From the NCBI GenBank assembly GCA_031259095.1, contig JAIRLW010000188.1, forward strand, positions 1-7,770: a stretch of DNA of 7,770 nt, in the 5' to 3' direction. Positions 1 to 6,268 of this stretch are shown piece after piece. The position numbers and the translations under genes were made by a program. The notes beneath the pieces are model-generated. The model was given only the letters and a program-made list of their open reading frames with translations. It was not told the origin of the DNA and ran no database searches. Every line of letters starts with the position of its first letter. The first letter of the stretch is position 1. Origin of the DNA: Planctomycetaceae bacterium. Lineage in GTDB: Bacteria > Planctomycetota > Planctomycetia > Pirellulales > Thermoguttaceae.

Positions 1-109
1 GCGTTAAAAATGGTTACAATTAGATATTAAAAATTATTCCCAAACCCTTAAAATACTAGAAAATAAGAGACTTGGGTAAAATAGAAACAATAACCAGTTT
101 CTGTTGTAA

Positions 110-129
110 AAAGTCCCTAGCGGGACTTT
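110..129. repeat. Stem-loop, 8-bp arms
   Basis: AAAGTCCC (110-117) and GGGACTTT (122-129) are perfect inverted repeats around a TAGC loop. A related hairpin with GTCCC/GGGAC arms follows at 178-190, so this is one copy of a small palindrome family and not a lone terminator. No gene ends just upstream within the window. Confidence 0.7.
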
Positions 130-130
130 A

Positions 131-164
131 GTAGGTTTGGTTATCCGTAGGCTAAAACCTACGG
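131..164. repeat. Two alternative, mutually exclusive stem-loops
   Basis: CCGTAGG (145-151) pairs with CCTACGG (158-164) over a 6-nt loop. GTAGGTTT (131-138) pairs perfectly with AAACCTAC (155-162), which uses the same 3' arm. Only one of the two can form at a time. The overlap may simply reflect repeat history; no regulated gene is close by. Confidence 0.55.
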
Positions 165-177
165 TTAATAAAGTTTC

Positions 178-190
178 GTCCCTGCGGGAC
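178..190. repeat. Short stem-loop, GTCCC/GGGAC arms
   Basis: GTCCC (178-182) and GGGAC (186-190) flank a TGC loop. It is a shorter relative of the hairpin at 110-129 and shares the 3-nt loop design of the palindromes at 4066-4254. Confidence 0.6.
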
Positions 191-219
191 TGAAAATAAC
201 GAATTAGATCGGAAAACGA

Positions 220-274
220 TTGACTCAAAAAAATTCCGCTGATAGATTACTTTATTTTTTATTTTCTATTTTTT
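220..274. repeat. Composite intergenic repeat, copy 1
   Basis: Positions 230-250 match 4288-4308 at 19 of 21 bases, and ATTTTCTATTTTTT at 261-274 is identical to 4342-4355. Both copies follow a palindrome cluster by a few tens of bases and have the same orientation. A TTGA-containing stretch before the 21-mer (220 onward, and 4274 onward) also aligns with small gaps. TTGACT (220-225) and TAGATT (243-248) sit 17 nt apart, so the repeat could carry a weak promoter, but this is speculative. Confidence 0.6.
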
Positions 275-281
275 AAAACCT

Positions 282-309
282 TTCGTGAACCTTCGTGTTT
301 TTCGTGGTG
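282..309. repeat. Degenerate tandem TTCGTG units
   Basis: TTCGTG occurs at 282-287, 292-297 and 301-306, a period of 9 to 10 bases. Similar TTCGTG-rich strings are, from general experience, common between genes in environmental bacterial genomes. They appear to be non-coding; no ribosome binding site or sustained frame goes with them. Confidence 0.6.
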
Positions 310-348
310 AACATAAAAATAATTTAAAATTATCGATCTGAAATTAAA

Positions 349-369
349 TTGGTGATTGGTGATTGGTGA
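349..369. repeat. Tandem repeat TTGGTGA x3
   Basis: Three perfect head-to-tail copies of the 7-mer TTGGTGA. A second 7-bp tandem repeat follows 13 bases later. The shared 7-bp period is consistent with replication slippage. Confidence 0.8.
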
Positions 370-382
370 AGAGTTTCGATAC

Positions 383-399
383 ATAATGAATAATGAATA
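383..399. repeat. Tandem repeat ATAATGA x2.4
   Basis: Two full copies of ATAATGA plus ATA. It is adjacent to the TTGGTGA repeat and has the same unit length, but the unit sequence is unrelated. Confidence 0.65.
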
Positions 400-659
400 T
401 CGCTTTGCCCGAAATACCGCCTTGTGGACTAAAACAACTTTTTATTAAAATGACCGGTTGATTTTTTTCTAAAAAAAAGTATGATTGATCCGGTTAATTA
501 AGGATTGTCATTTTTCGGCTTTCATCGGAACAATTGGTTAATCGCTATTTTTGTTGTTCTGTTATCGTAATCGTTGACCGAAAATTGAAACCATATTCGG
601 CATGATTTCGGTTTTCGCTTTGTTTTAGCAAAATCATTAGAAAAAAACGGTTTAGAATT

Positions 660-3134
660 ATGGCTAAGAAAAAAACTGTTTGGGGAATTGATATTGGTAA
701 CTCGTCGTTAAAGGCATTGCGTTGTCAAGCCGCCGACGAACCCGGAAAAATCGAAGCGGTTGCTTTTGATTTTATCGAACATTCAAAAATATTATCGCAA
801 CCAGGATCGGAACCGGCTGAAATCCTCGCGGAAACAATTAAAACTTTTCTTTCACGCAATCAGACCAAAGGTGATCGTGTTGCTATTTCTGTTTCCGGTC
901 AGAATACGATTTCACGTTTTCTCAAGTTGCCGCCAGTTGATCCTAAAAAAATCCCGGACATCATCAAATACGAAGCGAAACAATGGCTGCCCTTCGATTT
1001 GGACGAAGTAATCTGGACGTTCCAACCAATCGGTACTGCCGGACGAAGCCCAACCGCTGTTCCGGTCAATTCGGAAGTCGGTATGTTCGCCATGAAACGG
1101 GATATCGCCCAAAAAACATTGGCGCCGTATCTCACAAACGCTATTGATATTGATTGTATCCAAAGTTCCCCGTTGGCAATCTATAATTTCGTGGCATTCG
1201 ATCAACTTGGAATTCAGAATATTGAAGACTACGATCCCGACAATCCGCCGGACTCGCTCGTGATTCTTTGTATCGGAACCGATGCGACCGACGCAGTGAT
1301 TACCAACGGTTATTCGATCTGGGTTCGCAATATTCCCATCGGCGGAAGCGTGTTCACGAGAGCATTGACCAAAGGTATGAAGCTAACCTTTTCAAAAGCG
1401 GAATATCTAAAACGTAACGCCGCCTCCGCTCAAGACCCCAAAGCGGTGTTTTTGGCAATGAAACCTGTTTTTAATGATCTGCTGAGCGAAGTTCACCGCA
1501 CGCTGGAGCATTACCAAAGTCTGAACCGGAAAGCGAAATACGGTAAAATTCTCGCTATCGGTAACGCTATCAAATTGCCGGGACTTCGTCAGTTTTTGAC
1601 TCAAAATCTCGGTTATGAAGTGACGCGATTATCGCACTTTAACCATTTGGTTGGTTCTGAAGTCATTAACGCTCCATTGTTTAAGGAAAATCTTTATTCG
1701 TTTGGAGTTAGTTACGGTCTTGTTTTGCAACAGATGGGCGAAGCGTCATTGACAACAAACCTGATTCCCAAAGAAATTATTACCGACCGAATTATTCGAG
1801 AGAAAAAACCTTGGGTGTTGGCAACTGCTTCCGCGTTATTACTTGGTCTTGTCATCTGTTTTGCCGGAGCCGCTAACGCCCTTCGAGGAATTTCTATCGG
1901 CGATTATGGAAGAGCCGAAGAACAAGCAAAAACCGTTCAGGCTTATTCGTCCCAAAAACAATCGGAAACGACAACGGCAATCAGTGAGTTCAAGGAAATC
2001 GATACAATCGGACGAAACTTAACCAGCAATGTCGAAGGCAGAATCACCTGGCTCGAACTGCTTCGGGCAATCAATATCGTTTTGCCCGTTGAAAAAGAAA
2101 AAATTGACGGTCAATCGGTTGACTCCCTTGAAAAACAAAATCGAGTGTTTATTTCCAATATTGAAGCCATCACGGTTGACAATTTGGCGGAATGGTTTCA
2201 GCCGCTCAAAGAAAATAAACGGTATTATCCCGATAACGAAGAAGTTTTAGAAATACTAAATTCTTCAGGAACATCAGCATCCGTCGGCGGCGCTGACGCC
2301 GCAACTCCGGCTAACAAATTATCGCAATTGACGGAATCTCAACGTCTGGAGCTGATTCCCGGTCCGACAGAACCAATACCGGAAGGTTCTATCGCTCGCG
2401 TAGTACAACTGGTCGGCTATCATTATCATAACGCCAGTATTGCCGGTACAGTAATGGGTAGCGATTATCTGCGAAAAACAATTCTCCGAAGTTTGAAATT
2501 CGATAAAGTGATTCTTCCATCTACTTTGGAAAAACAGATGAAAGATCCGCAATCCGCACAGGAAGTTGTTTCGATGCGCGATCTTGGAATCTCTTATCCG
2601 ACTCTTCTGGAAATTCCAAAAATTCAACAAACAGAAGTTTTAAATCCGCGTGTTGTTTTGGAAATTTTTAAGCAGGAACGAACCAAATTTCTGGAACATC
2701 GGCGAACCAGCGGCGGCGGATTCGGCGGCAGTGGACGCAATAACCGTAATGATCGTGAATTGATGACGCTTGACACAACATTCACCCGACCGTTTGACGC
2801 TCCCACAGGAGGAAATGCCGGCGGAGGTTCTGATTATATCAAGAGAATCGCCGACGAAATGAACGCTAAAGACAAAATCAAACTTCGACGGTTTGATTTT
2901 GTGATTCAATTTGCTTGGGTCGAAACTCCGCCAAGTATTCGTGAAAAAAAGCGTGAAGGAGGACGTTTGGCAGCATCGGCAAAACAAGGAGATCAAACAA
3001 GTTCTTCATCGGTTTTGGAAGGCGAAACACCTGAACCGCCGGCAGTTATCGAATCGCCAATAACAACGCCGTCAGTACCCGCGGAACCGTCGGAAACAAC
3101 AACCGAACCGGAAACAAATTCGGAAACTCCGTGA
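660..3134 (+). CDS. pilM: Type IV pilus PilM-type ATPase fused to a PilN-like membrane region
   Basis: PilM is the actin-like cytoplasmic ATPase of the type IV pilus or type II secretion inner-membrane platform and normally binds the N-terminus of PilN. Visible here: phosphate-1 loop GIDIGNSS (9-16), the PilM signature YEAKQWLPF (104-112), a second nucleotide-site motif IGTDATDAVI (205-214), RNIPIGG (223-229), and ILAIGNAIKLPGL (297-309), where the usual second Gly is Asn302. A single membrane helix (about 386-404) follows, then a charged, probably coiled-coil stretch (416-450). WLELLRAINIVLP (464-476) recalls PilN. Next come a Gly-rich linker (684-693) and a Pro/Thr/Glu-rich tail (778-824). 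Typical PilM is about 350 residues, so at 824 this looks like PilM plus PilN-like parts in one chain. The start is the first ATG that retains the full N-terminal motif; no Shine-Dalgarno is evident. PilM identity is firm; the PilN reading is inference. Confidence 0.9.
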   Translation: MAKKKTVWGIDIGNSSLKALRCQAADEPGKIEAVAFDFIEHSKILSQPGSEPAEILAETIKTFLSRNQTKGDRVAISVSGQNTISRFLKLPPVDPKKIPDIIKYEAKQWLPFDLDEVIWTFQPIGTAGRSPTAVPVNSEVGMFAMKRDIAQKTLAPYLTNAIDIDCIQSSPLAIYNFVAFDQLGIQNIEDYDPDNPPDSLVILCIGTDATDAVITNGYSIWVRNIPIGGSVFTRALTKGMKLTFSKAEYLKRNAASAQDPKAVFLAMKPVFNDLLSEVHRTLEHYQSLNRKAKYGKILAIGNAIKLPGLRQFLTQNLGYEVTRLSHFNHLVGSEVINAPLFKENLYSFGVSYGLVLQQMGEASLTTNLIPKEIITDRIIREKKPWVLATASALLLGLVICFAGAANALRGISIGDYGRAEEQAKTVQAYSSQKQSETTTAISEFKEIDTIGRNLTSNVEGRITWLELLRAINIVLPVEKEKIDGQSVDSLEKQNRVFISNIEAITVDNLAEWFQPLKENKRYYPDNEEVLEILNSSGTSASVGGADAATPANKLSQLTESQRLELIPGPTEPIPEGSIARVVQLVGYHYHNASIAGTVMGSDYLRKTILRSLKFDKVILPSTLEKQMKDPQSAQEVVSMRDLGISYPTLLEIPKIQQTEVLNPRVVLEIFKQERTKFLEHRRTSGGGFGGSGRNNRNDRELMTLDTTFTRPFDAPTGGNAGGGSDYIKRIADEMNAKDKIKLRRFDFVIQFAWVETPPSIREKKREGGRLAASAKQGDQTSSSSVLEGETPEPPAVIESPITTPSVPAEPSETTTEPETNSETP

Positions 3135-3179
3135 TTTAAATGAGTCTATTCCAAACTTTAAAACTACGACTATTACCCC

Positions 3180-3194
3180 CTGTTACCGTAACAG
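3180..3194. repeat. 15-bp palindrome, operator-like
   Basis: CTGTTAC (3180-3186) and GTAACAG (3188-3194) are perfect inverted repeats around a single C. A 1-nt loop cannot form a normal hairpin, so if functional it is more likely a dimeric protein-binding site than a terminator. It lies between pilM and the gene at 3346. Confidence 0.35.
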
Positions 3195-3345
3195 TCAACG
3201 CTGTCTGAAAAATTATAATAACAAAAAAAATACCATCACTGCCGCAAAAAAAATAAAAGGAGTTGGAGTTTCAGAACAAGTTATTCGCGGTATGAACTAC
3301 CCGATAATCTAAATTTGTAAAAATTATTTGCGAAAGGACATTTTT

Positions 3346-3915
3346 ATGAAATTATTTGAAAGTTCAACAAAGTACGCAGTTATGATTGTTCTTGCTGTAT
3401 GTACTATTTCTCTTTTGTGTTTATTAGTATTTTCAATCAATTTTGGGAACAATGAATCAAAAAGACCCCGTGTTGATTGGGAATTAAATAAACTACCTGA
3501 TGAAAGTAATCGAATTTATCATCCATGTGGAATTTCAATAATATCTCCTAGCGGATGGACACCTTCATTTTCCGCCGCCGATAATAAAGAGTATCATGGA
3601 CTTTACCTGATAGGAATAAGTCCCCATAGTCCGAGTTTGATCAAGATTTTTGAATATCATATACCAAGTTATCCTGATAAAATAAAAAATGATCCTACTT
3701 ATAAACCAATTATTTTTAAAAATTTACCCGCACTTGAAAAATTAGACATTAAAAAGAGTAACAATGAAACAGGCACACCCTCAACTGTAACAGGTAAAAG
3801 ATATTTTCTTAGGGGAAATCACTGTTATTGTATTGTTTACTCTTTTCAATTTTATGATACTGTTCCGGTAAATTTATCTCTTTATCTTGACAGTTTTGCG
3901 TTTCAAAAAAAATGA
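3346..3915 (+). CDS. Membrane-anchored protein of unknown function, possibly PsbP/Mog1-like
   Basis: 189 residues. An N-terminal membrane helix (about 10-31) with little before it suggests an uncleaved anchor and a domain outside the cytoplasm. The segment CGISIISPSGW (61-71) and the ending LYLDSFAFQ (179-187) resemble the opening 'G-F-S-I-P-x-x-W' and closing 'SF-x-F' strands of PsbP/Mog1-like (DUF1795-type) domains. This is a fold guess from pattern only. Cysteines lie at 61, 160 and 162 in the outer part. I chose ATG 3346 because AAAGGA (3333-3338) sits 7 nt upstream; a TTG start at 3328 would overlap that site. The gene looks more AT-rich than pilM by eye. No operon partner: 211 bases separate it from pilM and 733 from the next gene. 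Function not recognised. Confidence 0.7.
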   Translation: MKLFESSTKYAVMIVLAVCTISLLCLLVFSINFGNNESKRPRVDWELNKLPDESNRIYHPCGISIISPSGWTPSFSAADNKEYHGLYLIGISPHSPSLIKIFEYHIPSYPDKIKNDPTYKPIIFKNLPALEKLDIKKSNNETGTPSTVTGKRYFLRGNHCYCIVYSFQFYDTVPVNLSLYLDSFAFQKK

Positions 3916-4065
3916 TAAAAATACCATTGTTTCCAAAGTTTTTTCCTAGTATTCAGATGCTGGTTGTTAAAATATGGATAAAATTTTTTCAGGTTATTTC
4001 GGCATTTTATACTCCTCACACTTGAAATTTCGGTTTTCGTTTTAAAAATATATTCACTAAAATCA

Positions 4066-4254
4066 CCCCAACGGGGCAATAAGCATTAGCGCAGGGCAAC
4101 GCCCTACGTAACAAATATAAGCCCTATAAGCCCTGTAAGGGCGACCGCAATAAGATTACGATATTTTGGCTTGCGCCCTTTCAGGGCGAAATTGTGTGGG
4201 TACTTTGAACCCTACCCGTTGGGTAGGGCTGGCTTATATTGCCCTTTCAGAGCG
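4066..4254. repeat. Cluster of six short GC-rich palindromes with 3-nt loops
   Basis: Palindromes: CCCC-AAC-GGGG (4066-4076); AGGGC-AAC-GCCCT (4093-4105); GCCCT-GTA-AGGGC (4130-4142); CGCCCT-TTC-AGGGCG (4174-4188); CCCTACCC-GTT-GGGTAGGG (4210-4228); GCCCT-TTC-AGAGC (4241-4253, one mismatch). All have 3-nt loops, and most share a CCCT/AGGG core. They stand out as GC-rich islands in AT-rich sequence. The pattern is that of REP-like intergenic palindromes. Read as protein, they give only short frames without starts. Confidence 0.8.
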
Positions 4255-4273
4255 TAGGAAAAATATCATGAAG

Positions 4274-4355
4274 TTGATCACAAAATAAAAATTCCACTGA
4301 TATATTACCAAATTAACAACTAGTCTATAACGGTAAGAGAAATTTTCTATTTTTT
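4274..4355. repeat. Composite intergenic repeat, copy 2
   Basis: The second copy of the block at 220-274. The 21-mer at 4288-4308 matches at 19 of 21 bases, and the T-rich 14-mer (4342-4355) is identical. Between them this copy has 33 bases where copy 1 has 10. It lies 20 bases after the palindrome cluster and just before the promoter candidate for the cysteine-rich gene. Confidence 0.6.
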
Positions 4356-4381
4356 TGGAAAATCTTTTTAGGGGTACTATC

Positions 4382-4410
4382 TTGATATTTTTTTACAAGT
4401 GAGGTAGAAT
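4382..4410 (+). promoter_or_regulatory. Candidate sigma-70-type promoter
   Basis: TTGATA (4382-4387) and TAGAAT (4405-4410) are each one base off consensus and are separated by exactly 17 nt. Transcription would start near 4417 and leave a leader of about 230 nt before ATG 4649. In AT-rich DNA such matches arise by chance, so confidence is moderate. Confidence 0.45.
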
Positions 4411-4648
4411 AGTTCAGATATATACTAATCGTTGAAATATTTGATTACGTTTTGAGTTTGGTTGTCAAATGACCAAGTCCGGCATGAAAACAGATTTAAA
4501 ATAGTAATTGATTAACTTTCAATGTAATATGTATATCGTTTCAAAAAGACGTAACTATTTATCCATATTGTGTATTGTTTATTTTAACAGCAAAAAACCA
4601 ATGGTAAATTGTTACAAAACAACAACAGTTTTTTCAAGGAGTTTTATG

Positions 4649-5047
4649 ATGAACAAATTATTTTTTCAGACGGATGCAATATCAAACATTATTAGATTGG
4701 GAATTTGTTTGATTGCGTTCGCCATAGCCGATTACAGTGTAAAAATCGTCTATGCATCTTGTCCCGATGTCACGGTAAGAAGCAATAGTCCATGTGCGAC
4801 TCTTCTTAAAACTTGTGCTGGTTCACAACAAGGTTGTACAACCAGACAGGGTGAAACAACAGCATCAGGCGATTTTCAATGTGATTCGCCAAGTTCTGGA
4901 TCAACCTGTATTGGTACAGGAAATTCTTCCCTCTGTAAGTCAACCTACGCATGTAAAAATGTTGGCGGCAATTGTGTAATCAACGAGATGGTTCTCATCC
5001 AAAATTACACAGCCGAAACGAAAAAAGGTACTCAGTGCCCTAGTTAA
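4649..5047 (+). CDS. Small secreted cysteine-rich protein, function unknown
   Basis: 132 residues. A hydrophobic stretch (about 15-27) and the sequence VYA before Ser37 make a plausible signal peptide cleaved after Ala36. The mature part of about 96 residues has ten cysteines (38, 49, 56, 63, 78, 87, 96, 102, 109, 130). This even number would allow five disulfides, typical of a compact extracellular protein. The rest is rich in Ser, Thr and Gly. I chose ATG 4649 because AAGGAG (4636-4641) is 7 nt upstream; ATG 4646 is only 4 nt away and adds one Met. The long upstream frame back to 4508 has no such site. A hairpin terminator follows. I do not recognise the family. It precedes the LolA-like/DUF1573 operon in the same direction, which hints at a shared role at the envelope. 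Confidence 0.75.
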   Translation: MNKLFFQTDAISNIIRLGICLIAFAIADYSVKIVYASCPDVTVRSNSPCATLLKTCAGSQQGCTTRQGETTASGDFQCDSPSSGSTCIGTGNSSLCKSTYACKNVGGNCVINEMVLIQNYTAETKKGTQCPS

Positions 5048-5094
5048 TTGTCTCGAAATGTTTTAAACTGTTCACTCTTTAAATTTCGTTTACT

Positions 5095-5130
5095 GCCTGC
5101 TTATCTATTGGTAAGCAGGCTATTATGTTT
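5095..5130 (+). terminator. Rho-independent-type terminator
   Basis: GCCTGCTTA (5095-5103) and TAAGCAGGC (5112-5120) form a perfect 9-bp stem with an 8-nt loop, followed by a T-rich but interrupted tail (TATTATGTTTT). It lies 47 nt after the cysteine-rich gene's stop, so it should end that transcript and separate it from the next operon. Confidence 0.75.
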
Positions 5131-5181
5131 TGAGATTAACGAATTAAAAAACGCGAATGGTGTTGAAATTCCCTTTTATTT

Positions 5182-5187
5182 TATAAT
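5182..5187 (+). promoter_or_regulatory. -10 box upstream of the LolA-like/DUF1573/NfeD operon
   Basis: A perfect TATAAT lies 37 nt before ATG 5225 and downstream of the terminator. No good -35 box is present at 16-18 nt; TTGAAA (5163-5168) is too close at 13 nt. It is the most likely start of the three-gene unit. Confidence 0.45.
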
Positions 5188-5213
5188 GTTCAATTTATGT
5201 AAACTAATTTTAT

Positions 5214-5221
5214 GAGGTGAT
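5214..5221 (+). promoter_or_regulatory. Strong ribosome binding site
   Basis: GAGGTGAT matches the 16S rRNA anti-Shine-Dalgarno over eight bases, with 7 nt between GAGG and ATG 5225. It is the best ribosome site in the window and fixes this start. Confidence 0.8.
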
Positions 5222-5224
5222 GTT

Positions 5225-6268
5225 ATGTTTTTTAGGTTGTTATTTTTTATTGGTCTTGTTGGTTGTTTTTCATTTAATACCGTGTTAGGCATAGAACCGG
5301 AGACGACTTTGAGCGGTTACGATTTGTTTGAAAATATACAAAAATCTGTGCAGACAATTCATACGGGACAAGTTAGAATCGAAACTTCAGCTATCGAAGG
5401 TAATCTAACACCAATTAAAATGCAATGGACAATATATTTTGATAAAAATAAAAATCGGGCGGATGTTGTTAGACATGGTCATAAAGATTATTTGTGTTAC
5501 AATTGTTATGGTAAAATGACACGTTCATTCTATACTACAACACCTCCAGTTGTTGGTAAGATGGCGTTAGAATTCACTGATGGCGAAAATCCTGAAACAG
5601 GGCGACATCTTAATTACATTCCAGACCCTCGTTGGTTTGGGTTCATACCGATGGACATATCAAATTCACAATATTATTTTCCGGCAAAGATGTATGATAT
5701 ATCTGTTAAGCGACAGCAAAGTGAAGTATTGCTAGTAAAAACCGAAATGTTTTCTGGTATTGAGTGTTGGCGGGTTGATTACACATTAGATACAGTAAAT
5801 CATTCTATCTGGTTGGACAAACTCAATCATTATCACGTAGTTTGTGTTGAAAATCGTTTCGTATCTGATAATATTCAATTTGTTGATCGAGTACTAACCC
5901 AAAGAGCATTGTATGATGGTACTATTTGGTTTCCTCACAAATTAAATTACAAAAGAACGGAAAATGGAGTTGTAACTTGTTCTGAGGAGACAACGATTGA
6001 AGTTATCTCTCTAAACAAACCATTGCCGCCTGATACATTTTCACCTAAAAATATTGTGGAACCAAACACTCCTGTTGCATGGCATTTAGACCGAGATCGT
6101 CCAGTTCCTGATGGCGAATTGATTTGGGATGGTGAGCAAGTAATAGACCATTTTAGCATGGCGATGCGTGATGTTCCTAAATTCGGGGCAGCGAGAATCG
6201 TTTTCATACTTGTTGGTATTGCATTGATTTGTCTTGGAATCGGACTAAAATTACGAAAATATTTATGA
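5225..6268 (+). CDS. Exported LolA-like protein with C-terminal membrane anchor
   Basis: 347 residues. A hydrophobic N-terminus (about 4-20) with likely cleavage after Gly22 marks a signal peptide. Residues 30-280 look like the incomplete beta-barrel of LolA/LolB-type (outer-membrane lipoprotein-sorting-like) domains: alternating strands, the segment IWLDKLNHYHVVCVENRF (195-212), and the closing NKPLPPDTFSP (264-274). LolA-like domains bind lipid acyl chains, but the ligand here is unknown. Unlike soluble LolA (about 200 residues), this one adds a segment and ends in a membrane helix (about 324-341) with a short basic tail LKLRKYL. It is therefore probably tethered to the membrane with the barrel outside. 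Cysteines occur at 91, 94, 181, 207 and 252 of the exported part. Its stop overlaps the next start (ATGA), so translation is probably coupled. The family assignment rests on pattern only. Confidence 0.7.
   Translation: MFFRLLFFIGLVGCFSFNTVLGIEPETTLSGYDLFENIQKSVQTIHTGQVRIETSAIEGNLTPIKMQWTIYFDKNKNRADVVRHGHKDYLCYNCYGKMTRSFYTTTPPVVGKMALEFTDGENPETGRHLNYIPDPRWFGFIPMDISNSQYYFPAKMYDISVKRQQSEVLLVKTEMFSGIECWRVDYTLDTVNHSIWLDKLNHYHVVCVENRFVSDNIQFVDRVLTQRALYDGTIWFPHKLNYKRTENGVVTCSEETTIEVISLNKPLPPDTFSPKNIVEPNTPVAWHLDRDRPVPDGELIWDGEQVIDHFSMAMRDVPKFGAARIVFILVGIALICLGIGLKLRKYL

Larger units (their letters stand above)
1..659. other. Repeat-rich non-coding region upstream of pilM
   Basis: No credible gene is visible here. 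The left part holds three stem-loops (110-190), a block that recurs near 4274-4355 (220-274), and three families of short tandem units (282-399). The stretch 400-659 is plain AT-rich sequence leading to pilM. I found no convincing promoter pair or Shine-Dalgarno for pilM. TTGACC at 574-579 resembles a -35 box but has no matching -10 box at normal spacing. ATTTCGGTTTTCG at 605-617 recurs exactly at 4027-4039. Confidence 0.7.
3916..4648. other. Repeat-rich intergenic region with long leader of the next gene
   Basis: No credible gene. It contains TTCGGCAT (3998-4005) and ATTTCGGTTTTCG (4027-4039), both also found upstream of pilM. It also contains six palindromes (4066-4254), composite repeat copy 2 (4274-4355), a promoter candidate (4382-4410), and about 230 bases of probable leader before 4649. 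TTGGT (4458-4462) and ACCAA (4472-4476) form a small inverted repeat within that leader. Confidence 0.65.

Noticed and set aside
34..228. 64-residue reading frame on the - strand
   Set aside because: It runs straight through the stem-loops at 110-190 and has no ribosome site or recognisable domain; the frame is a by-product of the repeats.
574..602. Promoter for pilM at TTGACC
   Set aside because: No acceptable -10 box lies 16-18 nt downstream; the nearest candidate, CATATT, is only 12 nt away.
2319..2996. Several - strand frames of 60-118 residues inside pilM
   Set aside because: They overlap the well-supported pilM coding sequence, overlap one another, and show no domain features.
3140..3208. 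22-residue ORF just after pilM (ATG 3140)
   Set aside because: No ribosome site, no recognisable sequence, and it contains the operator-like palindrome; there is too little to call a gene.
4066..4260. Possible CRISPR array
   Set aside because: The palindromes differ in sequence and arm length and are not evenly spaced; there are no identical direct repeats of 24-40 bases, no uniform spacers and no cas gene.
4342..4363. Terminator-like hairpin ATTTTC...GAAAAT
   Set aside because: The 6-bp A/T-only stem is weak and expected by chance in this composition; no gene ends nearby.
4508..4648. Longer N-terminus for the cysteine-rich protein from a TTG at 4508
   Set aside because: It would place 47 poorly structured residues before the signal peptide, and AAGGAG at 4636-4641 clearly marks ATG 4649.
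6229..6264. Start of the DUF1573 protein at 6229
   Set aside because: ATG 6265 overlaps the upstream stop as ATGA and gives a normal basic N-terminus before the membrane helix.
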